From Pseudomonadota bacterium (GTDB taxonomy: Bacteria > Pseudomonadota > Gammaproteobacteria > SZUA-229): 12,293 bases of DNA. This document shows, in pieces, positions 1 to 6,380 of the stretch. The stretch is from contig JADFWE010000063.1 in assembly GCA_015222915.1 (NCBI GenBank), forward strand, positions 1-12,293, in the 5' to 3' direction. A program made the translations under genes and the position numbers. The notes below the pieces were generated by a model. It had not been told where the DNA came from and did no database searches. It saw only the letters and a list, made by a program, of their open reading frames with translations. How positions within the stretch are numbered: position 1 is the first letter of the stretch; the number at the start of each line of letters is the position of its first letter.

Positions 1-28
1 GCGGCTTAGCGAGAGAAAGAGTTTTTTT

Positions 29-72
29 ATGACTTTTAGTCATTGCTGCAACCTATGGACTTTAGTCCATAG
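29..72. repeat. Two adjacent hairpin-forming dyads sharing a related core
   Basis: The first dyad, positions 29-43, is ATGACT-TTT-AGTCAT (6-bp arms, 3-nt loop). The second, positions 53-72, is CTATGGACTTTAGTCCATAG (9-bp perfect arms around TT). Both centre on a GACTTT(T)AGTC core, so they look like two versions of one palindromic unit. Neither is followed by a clear T-run on the plus strand, so neither is a convincing intrinsic terminator. They may be REP-like intergenic units or the end of a repeat continuing beyond the left edge of the window. Confidence 0.6.
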
Positions 73-99
73 TTGTTGAGTTAGTCTGGATTTATTTAT

Positions 100-141
100 A
101 ACCTTCAACTTACAAGCTGAAACTTATAACCTGAAGCTTAT
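100..141. repeat. Degenerate 7-bp tandem repeat, about six units
   Basis: The sequence splits into consecutive 7-bp units: AACCTTC, AACTTAC, AAGCTGA, AACTTAT, AACCTGA, AGCTTAT. The rough consensus is AA(C/G)(C/T)T(G/T)A. The array ends 14 bp before the ATG of the acyltransferase gene. The last unit runs into TATAAA (139-144), which could act as a -10 element, but there is no good -35. Confidence 0.6.
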
Positions 142-155
142 AAAAATCCCCTTCC

Positions 156-1304
156 ATGAAAGTTGTCTTTACCGAGAGCATCGCCAGCGTCTCCGCTGAA
201 CAATGGAACCGTCTTGCCGGTGAGGCCAACCCTTTCATACAGCACGGTTTCCTGCTCGCACTGGAACAGCATGACTGCCTGCAGAACTGGGGCTGGTATC
301 CACAACATTGCCTGCTCTATGATGAAGACCATCTTATCGGTGCCTGTCCGGCCTATCTGAAAGACAACTCCTACGGCGAGTTTGTGTTCGACTGGGCATG
401 GGCTGATGCCTATCAGAAAAGCGGCCTGGAATATTACCCGAAGCTGGTGACCAGCATCCCCTTCACTCCGGCTCAGGGTCCGCGTCTGCTTGCCAGCAGC
501 AGACACCTTGATGCGCAGGGCAATCCCATTGATGAGAGCACGATAAAAAAAGGCCTTATCGATGCGCTCATCAGCTATGCCGACGACGAAGGATACTCCT
601 CGACGCATTTTTTATTCTGTGAAGGAAATGACATCCGCCTGCTCACAGAAAGAGGGTTAATGCTGCGTTTCGATTACCAGTTTCACTGGCGTAATCACGG
701 CTACCTTGACTTCGACCATTTCATGGAGGCACTTACCTCCAAACGCAGAAAAAATATCCGGCGCGAGAGAAAGAAGGTGGCCGACAGCAATATCATGATA
801 GAAGTCATCGATGGCTGTGATCTAGATGAAGAACAATGGGATATCCTGTATGCCTACTACCGTGTCACCTTCATGAAAAAATCCGGCGCGCCAACTTTGA
901 CCCAGGATTTTTTCAAAGCGGTCAGTCATCCCCTGCGTGCAGTATTTGCCTACCACGAAGGCAGAACGGTTGCAGCCGCCATCTGTTTCCAGGGTGAAGA
1001 CACCCTGTACGGCAGACACTGGGGCTGTAGCGATAACTACGACAGTCTGCACTTTGAGGTCTGTTATTACACAGGTATCGAACATTGCATCAACAATAAT
1101 CTACAAACGTTCGAACCCGGCGCTCAGGGTGAGCATAAGATCTGGCGAGGTTTTTTGCCCACTAAAACGCACTCGGCGCACTGGATAAGAGATGATAAAT
1201 TCAGAGCAGCGATACAGGATTTTCTGCAACGTGAAGCGGCTGCCATGGAGCATCATGGAGAACTTCTGATGGAATCCTCACCTTATAAAAAAACAACATC
1301 ATAA
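156..1304 (+). CDS. COG3146-type FemAB/GNAT-like acyltransferase
   Basis: A 382-residue soluble protein that I recognise as the COG3146 / FemAB_like (PF04339) family, usually annotated as GNAT-family N-acetyltransferase or 'peptidogalycan biosynthesis protein'. Conserved blocks visible here are NPFIQHGFLLALE (25-37), YGEFVFDWAWADAY (73-86), KLVTSIPFTPAQGPRLL (96-112), a basic SKRRKNIRRERKK stretch (195-207), LYGRHWGCSD (284-293), LHFEVCYYTGIEHCI (298-312) and FEPGAQGEHKIWRGFLP (319-335). It belongs to the acyl-CoA or aminoacyl transferase superfamily; the substrate is not established and cannot be read from the sequence. No signal peptide or membrane segment is seen. The start is supported by the family-typical N-terminus, although no Shine-Dalgarno sequence precedes it (upstream bases TCCCCTTCC). 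The gene stands alone and is convergent with rpoS. Confidence 0.9.
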   Translation: MKVVFTESIASVSAEQWNRLAGEANPFIQHGFLLALEQHDCLQNWGWYPQHCLLYDEDHLIGACPAYLKDNSYGEFVFDWAWADAYQKSGLEYYPKLVTSIPFTPAQGPRLLASSRHLDAQGNPIDESTIKKGLIDALISYADDEGYSSTHFLFCEGNDIRLLTERGLMLRFDYQFHWRNHGYLDFDHFMEALTSKRRKNIRRERKKVADSNIMIEVIDGCDLDEEQWDILYAYYRVTFMKKSGAPTLTQDFFKAVSHPLRAVFAYHEGRTVAAAICFQGEDTLYGRHWGCSDNYDSLHFEVCYYTGIEHCINNNLQTFEPGAQGEHKIWRGFLPTKTHSAHWIRDDKFRAAIQDFLQREAAAMEHHGELLMESSPYKKTTS

Positions 1305-1340
1305 AGATCTTTACTATAGAGACACTGAAGAGCATGTACT

Positions 1341-1376
1341 TTTAACGCTCGCTACCGGCTATGAGCGGACCTTGAA
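1341..1376. repeat. REP-like module, first copy
   Basis: The block TTTAACG...GCTACCGGCTATGAGCGGACCT resembles the block at 12201-12232 near the right end of the window. I count about 22 of 32 aligned bases identical, with a shared AGCGGACCT end. In both places the module is followed within about 40 bp by an AGGCGCAGAGA-type repeat. This suggests an interspersed palindromic repeat family in this genome. Confidence 0.5.
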
Positions 1377-1386
1377 AAAACAACAA

Positions 1387-1573
1387 TCTCGCAAAGGCGC
1401 AGAGAACGCTAAGGAAAATCTTTTAATATGTGTTGTCATCCTGAGCGAAGCCGAAGGATCTTGAAGCTTGAATATCCCGCAGAGTCTAAGATCCTTCGAC
1501 TCCACTGCGTTACGCTCAGAACGACACTAAAGGTTGTTGTTTTTATCTTAGCGCTCTCTGCGCCTTTGCGAGA
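1387..1573. repeat. Nested inverted repeat, about 187 bp
   Basis: The outer arms, 1387-1413 and 1547-1573, match in 26 of 27 bases as inverted copies and contain TCTCGCAAAGGCGCAGAGA. The inner arms are 1434-1462 (contains CATCCTGAGCGAAG and CGAAGGATCTT) and 1488-1526, its inverted relative, with an extra segment of about 10 bp. The inner unit resembles the TGTCATYCTGAGCG...GAAGGATCT repeat that I recall from many bacterial genomes. The outer unit resembles the common GCAAAGGCGCAGAGA repeat. One repeat family thus appears to lie inside another, and the whole could fold as a long hairpin or cruciform. Confidence 0.75.
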
Positions 1574-1668
1574 GTAATTTTTAAAGCTTTCGATATCCAC
1601 TTTGTGTATTAGCTGCCTCCCCTGCAGACACTAACTACCTGACGATACCCGGCATTTATCCTGTCCGA

Positions 1669-1699
1669 TAAAAAAGCAGATACACGAATGTATCTGCTT
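1669..1699 (-). terminator. Intrinsic terminator of rpoS
   Basis: Read on the minus strand, an 11-bp perfect stem AAGCAGATACA / TGTATCTGCTT closes a TTCG tetraloop. A run of six T overlaps the last stem bases and continues into ATCGG. It starts about 50 nt after the rpoS stop codon. On the plus strand only two T follow the stem, so it should act in one direction. Confidence 0.9.
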
Positions 1700-1748
1700 A
1701 ATGGTAATACTTTGAGGATAATTGTTATTAGATCTGTGCGATCAATCT

Positions 1749-2840
1749 TTAATCATGGAACAGCAACTCTTCGGTGAAGCCCTGATTCTCCAGGATCTTA
1801 CGCAGCTGTTTCAATGCATCCATCTGTATCTGGCGGACACGTTCGCGGGTTACGCCCAGTTCCTTGCCGACATCTTCCAGCGTGGTGCGTTCGTGATTGT
1901 GCAGTCCGAAACGTCGTACCAGCACTTCGCGCTGTTTCTCATCCAGCTGGTCCAGCCATACACCCAGATTAGACATGACGTCTTCATTCTGCAGCATCTC
2001 AGGTGGTGCAGGAACACGCTCATCAGCAACGATCTCAAGCAGTGGACGATCATTTTCTTTACCGACAGGCACGTCGACAGAGGTAACACGGTCGCGCAGA
2101 CCCAGCATCTTCTCGACGCCGGCGACTGGTTTGTTGAGCATTTTAGCGATATCTTCTGCTGTAGGCTCAGTGTCCATGGTCTGCTCGAGTTCACGGGCAG
2201 CACGCAGGTAGACATTTAATTCTTTTATTACATGGATAGGAAGGCGGATGGTGCGAGTCTGATTCATCAGTGCACGTTCGATGGTCTGACGGATCCACCA
2301 TGTGGCGTATGTAGAAAAACGGAAACCCTTTTCCGGGTCAAACTTTTCAACAGCGCGGATCAGACCAAGATTACCTTCTTCGATAAGATCGAGTAAGGCG
2401 AGGCCACGGTTCATGTAACGGCGTGCAATCTTTACCACCAGGCGAAGATTGCATTCGATCATCTTCTTGCGAGCATTCATATCGCCTTTTAAGGCTTTAC
2501 GGGAGTAGAAGACTTCTTCTTCGGCGGTCAGCAAAGGCGAACCTTCGATCTCGCGCAGATACAAACGGGTTGCATCAAGTTCTTTGCGATTTACTCTTGC
2601 ATCAGGATCAACATCGGCCTTAACTTTCGTTGTGGCTTTCGTTGTGGCTTTCGTCGTGGCTTTCGTCGCTACCTTGGCAGCAGTCTTAGCACGCGGTTTT
2701 GTTTTTAGTTTTGTTTTTATTCCTGATTCAGAATCATCAGTGTCTATCTCAACATCTGTATGACCTGCATCGTCAACATCCTGCATCATCAAGACACCAC
2801 TATCCAGTTCCTCTTTAGTCCCAGCAACTACTTCTCTCAT
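1749..2840 (-). CDS. rpoS: RNA polymerase sigma factor RpoS (sigma-38)
   Basis: This is the stationary-phase and general stress sigma factor. From the ATG at 2840 it has 363 residues, against 330 in E. coli. Region 1.2 is at about 88-121. Region 2 includes [20 protein letters not shown] (151-170) and the -10-recognition segment [18 protein letters not shown] (173-190). Region 3 starts near 205. The region 4.2 helix-turn-helix is [19 protein letters not shown] (321-339). K206-E207-L208-N209-V210 aligns with the E. coli K173 element used by RssB for ClpXP turnover, so adaptor-controlled proteolysis is plausible. Residues 42-76 form an unusual Lys/Thr/Ala-rich segment. Earlier in-frame starts exist: TTG at 2858 (369 aa, no Shine-Dalgarno) and ATG at 2852. 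I prefer 2840 because GGGGATGG lies just upstream. Placement after nlpD confirms RpoS rather than RpoD or RpoH. Confidence 0.96.
   Translation of the reverse strand: MREVVAGTKEELDSGVLMMQDVDDAGHTDVEIDTDDSESGIKTKLKTKPRAKTAAKVATKATTKATTKATTKVKADVDPDARVNRKELDATRLYLREIEGSPLLTAEEEVFYSRKALKGDMNARKKMIECNLRLVVKIARRYMNRGLALLDLIEEGNLGLIRAVEKFDPEKGFRFSTYATWWIRQTIERALMNQTRTIRLPIHVIKELNVYLRAARELEQTMDTEPTAEDIAKMLNKPVAGVEKMLGLRDRVTSVDVPVGKENDRPLLEIVADERVPAPPEMLQNEDVMSNLGVWLDQLDEKQREVLVRRFGLHNHERTTLEDVGKELGVTRERVRQIQMDALKQLRKILENQGFTEELLFHD
2621..2668 (-). repeat. 12-bp tandem repeat inside rpoS
   Basis: Plus-strand units are TAACTTTCGTTG, TGGCTTTCGTTG, TGGCTTTCGTCG and TGGCTTTCGTCG: three near-identical units plus one partial. 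The unit is four codons long, so copy-number changes would keep the reading frame. It encodes the Ala-Thr-Thr-Lys repeats at about residues 58-74 of RpoS, where lysines recur every fourth residue. Confidence 0.85.
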
Positions 2841-2948
2841 GATTGTACCCATCCCCAAAATGTGTTTTATAATTATTTTTTTTACGCATTTATTGTATAA
2901 GCGGGAATAATCACTAGCCCTTTAATTCCAGACACTTACAAGCTCTAT

Positions 2949-2970
2949 CTAACGTTAGCCCTAACGTTAG
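2949..2970. promoter_or_regulatory. Tandem palindromes, candidate operator of rpoS
   Basis: The perfect 10-bp palindrome CTAACGTTAG occurs twice (2949-2958 and 2961-2970), separated by CC, so the dyad centres are 12 bp apart. The pair lies at about +1 to +21 relative to the predicted rpoS start site. It could be a repressor operator. If transcribed, it could instead form a hairpin at the 5' end of the rpoS mRNA. I do not recognise the binding protein. Confidence 0.55.
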
Positions 2971-2975
2971 GAAAT

Positions 2976-3005
2976 CTTATATCATCAAATCTTTATTATT
3001 GGCAA
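2976..3005 (-). promoter_or_regulatory. Predicted sigma70-type promoter for rpoS
   Basis: On the minus strand TTGCCA (3000-3005, 5 of 6 to TTGACA) is followed after 18 bp by TATAAG (2976-2981, 5 of 6 to TATAAT). The predicted transcription start is near 2969, giving a leader of about 130 nt before the ATG at 2840. The region is AT-rich, so chance matches are likely enough to keep the call tentative. Confidence 0.5.
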
Positions 3006-3046
3006 GCATTTATTAAAAAAAACTAGAATTTAATTTATGTTTGTCA

Positions 3047-3074
3047 CGTAAACCACATGATATGGTGTTTTACG
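3047..3074. repeat. Interrupted dyad in the nlpD-rpoS gap
   Basis: CGTAAA (3047-3052) pairs with TTTACG (3069-3074), and the inner CCA (3053-3055) pairs with TGG (3063-3065), leaving a small bulge. On the minus strand a T8 tract lies about 30 nt further on, too far for a standard terminator. It may be a weak nlpD 3'-end structure or a regulatory site. Confidence 0.35.
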
Positions 3075-3224
3075 CTTACCAGTCCCACAAGCCAGTATAT
3101 TTCTTTTGGGCTAGCCGCTAGCAACTATTTCTTACTTTTCTGGATAGATATTGAAGAATTTACATGAAGACAGGCGTTTTATTCAACGTATCAGAAACCT
3201 GCAACAGAATTCGGCAGAAACGCG

Positions 3225-4238
3225 CTACCAGGGCAGGTATTTTAGCGGATCAACCGGTTTACCATTCTTTCTTATCTCGAAATGAAGACGCGGACTCGAC
3301 TTGTCTTTATGCCCCATCTCTGCAATTTTTTGCCCGGCATTGACCATCTGCCCTTCTTTAACCAGTAATTTTCTATTATAGGCATAAGCACTGAGATAGG
3401 TTTTATTATGCTTGATGATGATCAGCTTGCCGTAACTGATCAGACCACTACCGCTGTAGACCACCTTGCCACTGGCCGCAGCAACGATGGCATCACCTTT
3501 CCTGCCCGCGATATCGATACCCTTGGCATCGTTCCTGTTGCGTTTGTATTTTTTAATAATTTTGCCCTTCGCCGGCTTCTGCCAACGCACCCGCTTCGGC
3601 CAGTTGATTTTTCCAGCGGTAGATTTTGCCGTTACTTTGCTCTGTGTTTTCTGAGCGGTAGCAGATCTGTTCGACTGCGCCGTCGACGCCTTGCCACTAC
3701 CCTGAGAGGATGACTTTAAGGGTTTCAGAAAGATCGTTTGACCAGGATGGATGGTATACGGTTTTTTTAACTGGTTTAACCGTACCAGCTGCTGGACACT
3801 GACACCGGTATCCCTCGATATGGAATACAGGCTATCACCCTTCTGCGCTCTTATCCATTTCTCGTTTGAAGATTTTTGCTTTGATTGCGTTTTCTGTGTA
3901 CGGCTGGTTGCCGGTGACCACTTTTCTGCCGGCTGGACGTAGGCGATCTCAGCATCCGTTGTCGAAGATCTGCCGTAAGCTTTATTTTTGTCGAAGCCCG
4001 CAGGCTTCCGCGTATGCAGGCGCTGCCCGGGTTTGATAAAAGTAGATAAACCCAGACCATTCCAGGCAGTAAATTCTTCTATATCCAGCTCGTACCGCCA
4101 GGCGATCGAATACAGGGTATCGCCCGACTTGACTGTATAGTCTTCTGGGTTCCATGGTTTACCATTGCCTGCGCAACTGCTCAGTAAGGTAGCACTCAGC
4201 AACGTTGCCAGAAAATAACAGCACTGTCGCGAGATCAT
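3225..4238 (-). CDS. nlpD: LysM/M23-domain lipoprotein, NlpD-like amidase activator
   Basis: This is an outer-membrane lipoprotein of the NlpD family, whose E. coli member activates the amidase AmiC in daughter-cell separation. The chosen ATG at 4238 gives 337 residues, has AGGA just upstream and yields a lipoprotein signal with lipobox LSSC (Cys22). A longer in-frame start at 4307 would spoil the signal peptide and overlap yqaA. Two LysM domains follow, about 34-77 and 128-172, each containing SGDTLYSI- or KGDSLYSI-type motifs. Ser/Thr/Lys/Gln-rich linkers lead to a LytM/M23 domain at about 222-332. The zinc ligands are degraded: HxGxD reads AKGID (Ala238, Asp242 kept), the YAH position is Tyr287, and HLH reads RLH (Arg317, His319 kept). 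It is therefore probably an activator rather than an active peptidase, as known for NlpD. It follows yqaA by 19 bp. Confidence 0.93.
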   Translation of the reverse strand: MISRQCCYFLATLLSATLLSSCAGNGKPWNPEDYTVKSGDTLYSIAWRYELDIEEFTAWNGLGLSTFIKPGQRLHTRKPAGFDKNKAYGRSSTTDAEIAYVQPAEKWSPATSRTQKTQSKQKSSNEKWIRAQKGDSLYSISRDTGVSVQQLVRLNQLKKPYTIHPGQTIFLKPLKSSSQGSGKASTAQSNRSATAQKTQSKVTAKSTAGKINWPKRVRWQKPAKGKIIKKYKRNRNDAKGIDIAGRKGDAIVAAASGKVVYSGSGLISYGKLIIIKHNKTYLSAYAYNRKLLVKEGQMVNAGQKIAEMGHKDKSSPRLHFEIRKNGKPVDPLKYLPW

Positions 4239-4257
4239 TGCGTTCCTGAAAAACGAT

Positions 4258-4827
4258 TTAATGGAAATAAATAAAGGCCGCGACCAGCAATACCGTCGCC
4301 CAGCCAATCCATTCGATGTATTTTCTGACCATCGGTTCCATCTTCGGACCGGCCCAGGCCATTAATAAGGCGACCAGGAAAAAATGCGCAGCCCGGCCGA
4401 CGATGGCCGCAAGGATAAACGGCAGCAGCGCCATCGACAATGCCCCGGCTGTCAGTGTGAACAGTTTGAAAGGTATGGGAGAGAACCCTGCCACGACCAC
4501 TGCCCAGAAACCCCACTCGTCAAACCAGTGCTGCGCCGTCATGTATTTATCCCAGTAACCGACATCCTTGATGATCGGTTCTATCGCAGTGATTGCAAAA
4601 TGCCCCAGATAATAACCAATCACACCACCGAGCACCGACATCACCGTGGCGATCAGTGCGATACGTACCGCACGATCCGGACGGGCTATCGCCATCGGCG
4701 CGACCATCAATGCCGTGGGCACCGGGAAGAAGATAGACTCAAAGACACTGACCCCTACGAGGTAACGTTCAGCGTGAGGATGGGCCGCCCACTTCATCAT
4801 CCTGTTATATATCCCGGCAAACAGCAT
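4258..4827 (-). CDS. yqaA: YqaA family membrane protein (DedA/VTT-like)
   Basis: This is a 189-residue integral inner-membrane protein of the YqaA family, related to DedA/SNARE-associated (VTT) proteins. Visible features are an N-terminal amphipathic stretch (NRMMKWAAHPHAERY), a re-entrant-type motif ESIFFPVPTALMVAPMA (30-46), a glycine-rich helix SVLGGVIGYYLGHFA (64-78), the signature AGFSPIPFKLFTLTAGAL (113-130), an arginine at 145 in IVGRAAHFF, and a C-terminal membrane helix (about 173-187). DedA-type proteins are linked to lipid-carrier flipping and membrane homeostasis; the role of this branch is not established. Its ATG overlaps the pcm stop codon as TGATG, and GGAG lies 10 nt upstream, so translation is probably coupled to pcm. 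The same position between pcm and nlpD is known from Pseudomonas. Confidence 0.88.
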   Translation of the reverse strand: MLFAGIYNRMMKWAAHPHAERYLVGVSVFESIFFPVPTALMVAPMAIARPDRAVRIALIATVMSVLGGVIGYYLGHFAITAIEPIIKDVGYWDKYMTAQHWFDEWGFWAVVVAGFSPIPFKLFTLTAGALSMALLPFILAAIVGRAAHFFLVALLMAWAGPKMEPMVRKYIEWIGWATVLLVAAFIYFH

Positions 4828-5495
4828 CAGCGTATCGCTCCATCAAGCAATGGAACAAAACTTACCAGTTCCAGGGTTTCTTCCTCTATACCTTCGGCTG
4901 TCCGGGTATACAGTTTTAATTCCTGTACGCCTCCTGTATAACCGACAGGGATCACCATGCGTCCGCCGACAGCAAGTTGCTCCAGCAGGCCAGGGGGAAC
5001 GGTCTTCGGTGCCGCCGTCACCATGATTGCCGGATAGGGCGCATTCGGCGCCCAGCCCCATGAGCCATCGCTGTGTTTGGAAAATACGTTCATCAAGCCG
5101 AGTTTGCGGTGTGCTTCACGCGCTTTCTGTAAAAGAGCACTGATGCGCTCGACGGTATAGACCTTCGGCACCAGGCGTGACAGTATCGCTGACTGGTAAC
5201 CCGAGCCGGTGCCCACTTCCAGCACCACATCCGGTATCCCGTTTTCCAGTAATATCTCGGTCATGCGGGCAACGATGTAAGGCTGTGAGATGGTCTGGCC
5301 GTGCCCTATCGGCAGTGCAGTATCTTCATAAGCGCGGTGCGCCATGGCTTCATCGACAAAGATATGGCGCGGCGTGGTACGGATAACTTCCAGCACACGT
5401 TCGTTTTTAATCCCCTTCTCACGCAGACGGTCGACCAGACGGTCGCGCGTGCGCTGCGAAGTCATACCTATACCCTGAATGTCGTTACTTATCAT
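4827..5495 (-). CDS. pcm: Protein-L-isoaspartate O-methyltransferase
   Basis: A cytosolic enzyme that methylates L-isoaspartyl residues with S-adenosylmethionine, starting repair of aged proteins. It has 222 residues from the ATG at 5495. Family motifs are RHIFVDEAM (43-51), [21 protein letters not shown] (60-80), the SAM-binding motif [11 protein letters not shown] (91-101), VYTVERI (112-118), HSDG (141-144), [10 protein letters not shown] (153-162), GGRMVIPVG (177-185) and the C-terminal FVPLLDG (213-219). The alternative ATG at 5465 aligns exactly with the E. coli and Pseudomonas start (MTSQRTR) and has AGGG about 8 nt upstream, so a 212-residue protein is quite possible. I keep the longer form because I recall some relatives, such as Xanthomonas, being annotated with the upstream GIG residues. 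It lies 45 bp after surE and overlaps yqaA by one base. Confidence 0.95.
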   Translation of the reverse strand: MISNDIQGIGMTSQRTRDRLVDRLREKGIKNERVLEVIRTTPRHIFVDEAMAHRAYEDTALPIGHGQTISQPYIVARMTEILLENGIPDVVLEVGTGSGYQSAILSRLVPKVYTVERISALLQKAREAHRKLGLMNVFSKHSDGSWGWAPNAPYPAIMVTAAPKTVPPGLLEQLAVGGRMVIPVGYTGGVQELKLYTRTAEGIEEETLELVSFVPLLDGAIR

Positions 5496-5540
5496 CTGAT
5501 CAAAAAATATGTCTAGTGTCGTGCTTTTCTGTGAAATCTT

Positions 5541-6293
5541 TTATCTGTTATGGCTGTCGAGCCAGCTGTCGAGATCGGCGATACAATTATACCGGGTGAG
5601 ATCGATCTGCAGCGGGGTAATAGAAACATAATGCTGTTTGACCGCATGGAAGTCGGTGCCCTCACCTGCATCCTGCTCTGCTCCCGGCGGCCCCACCCAG
5701 TACATCGGGTCACCGCGCGGATCATCCTGCACGATCATGCCTTCAGACTTATGCCGGTTACCCAGCCGGGTCGCTCTGAACCCCTTGATCTGTGACCACG
5801 GAATATCCGGTACATTGATATTTAAAATAGTATTCGCTGCAAACGACACCTGTTCGATATCATTCAGCAACTGCAGTACGGCTGTCGCCGCCGTCTCATA
5901 ATGTTGCGGTGTATAGGAATCCATGGAGACCGCTATCGCCGGAAGGCCGAGATGACGGCCTTCCATGGCGGCAGCAACAGTGCCGGAATAAAGCACGTCA
6001 TCACCCATATTTGCACCGGCATTGATACCAGAGACCACCATATCCGGCATCGACGCTAACAGGCCGGTAACCGCCAGATGCACCGTATCGGTCGGCGTGC
6101 CATCGACATAGTATGAATTCTCTGCCACCTGGCAGGCGCGCAGGCCACGTTCCAGGGTCAGCGAATTACTCGCCCCGCTGCAATTACGCTCGGGAGCGAC
6201 CACAGAGATCTTATGCTCAGCCGCCAGCGCATCCGCCAGCACGGTGATACCGGGCGCGCGATAGCCATCATCGTTAGAAACTAATATATGCAC
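5541..6293 (-). CDS. surE: 5'/3'-nucleotidase SurE
   Basis: A metal-dependent nucleoside monophosphate phosphatase, and also exopolyphosphatase in E. coli, that supports stationary-phase survival. It has 250 residues, the usual length. The metal ligands match the family: Asp8 and Asp9 in VSNDDG, Ser39 in [12 protein letters not shown], and Asn91 in [19 protein letters not shown]. Further conserved blocks are GTPTDTVHL (65-73), [17 protein letters not shown] (107-123), ILNINVPD (156-163), [14 protein letters not shown] (191-204) and EGTDFHAV (211-218). The start codon is GTG at 6293, fixed by the family-typical [10 protein letters not shown] N-terminus. No Shine-Dalgarno is seen before it; the preceding bases on its strand are TCTCCT. 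It heads the surE-pcm-yqaA-nlpD-rpoS block and is divergent from the Smr gene. Confidence 0.96.
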   Translation of the reverse strand: MHILVSNDDGYRAPGITVLADALAAEHKISVVAPERNCSGASNSLTLERGLRACQVAENSYYVDGTPTDTVHLAVTGLLASMPDMVVSGINAGANMGDDVLYSGTVAAAMEGRHLGLPAIAVSMDSYTPQHYETAATAVLQLLNDIEQVSFAANTILNINVPDIPWSQIKGFRATRLGNRHKSEGMIVQDDPRGDPMYWVGPPGAEQDAGEGTDFHAVKQHYVSITPLQIDLTRYNCIADLDSWLDSHNR

Positions 6294-6380
6294 AGGAGAT
6301 ACGACAGATAATACGTTACAATTAATTCTACTTTATAAGGTGAACTATATTACCGTATCTGCCGTACCGAGGGGACTCTG
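6294..6380. promoter_or_regulatory. Divergent surE / smr intergenic region
   Basis: These 87 bp of AT-rich sequence must carry the promoters of both surE (-) and the Smr gene (+). I could not pick convincing -35/-10 pairs. TATATT at 6346-6351 is a possible -10 for the Smr gene, and TATTAT on the minus strand (about 6308-6313) a possible -10 for surE. The Smr gene has a clear GAGGGGA ribosome-binding site before its ATG. Confidence 0.4.

Larger units (their letters stand above)
1305..1748. other. Convergent intergenic region filled with repeats
   Basis: This 444-bp gap lies between the 3' ends of the acyltransferase gene (+) and rpoS (-). I see no plausible coding region. In order it holds a REP-like module (1341-1376), a nested inverted repeat (1387-1573), a stretch with no recognisable structure (about 1576-1668), and the rpoS terminator (1669-1699). 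The acyltransferase gene has no classical terminator of its own, so the nested palindrome may end its transcript. Confidence 0.7.
2841..3224. other. Long nlpD-rpoS intergenic region
   Basis: This AT-rich gap of about 384 bp contrasts with the tight spacing of the upstream genes. No coding region is supported. Read towards rpoS it holds a dyad at 3110-3122 (GCTAGC-C-GCTAGC), an interrupted dyad at 3047-3074, a sigma70-like promoter (2976-3005), tandem palindromes (2949-2970), and an AT-rich leader up to the rpoS start. No clear nlpD terminator is seen, so readthrough from nlpD into rpoS is possible. Confidence 0.65.

Noticed and set aside
100..141. Repeat array as a CRISPR
   Set aside because: Units are 7 bp, degenerate and without spacers; no cas gene is present.
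1305..1748. Insertion-sequence remnant in the convergent gap
   Set aside because: Despite strong inverted repeats there is no transposase fragment in any frame and the inner sequence is itself repeat.
1722..2219. Plus-strand open frame of 165 codons opposite rpoS
   Set aside because: It is fully antisense to the conserved region 3-4 of RpoS, has no family resemblance and no ribosome-binding site. It follows from codon bias of rpoS.
4239..4307. Longer start for nlpD at 4307
   Set aside because: It would add 23 polar and aromatic residues before the lipoprotein signal and overlap yqaA, while the ATG at 4238 has an AGGA ribosome-binding site and gives a standard lipobox.
4384..4941. Plus-strand open frame of 185 codons across yqaA and the end of pcm
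   Set aside because: The opposite strand carries two well-conserved genes. The translated sequence is rich in His, Arg and Pro with no recognisable fold.
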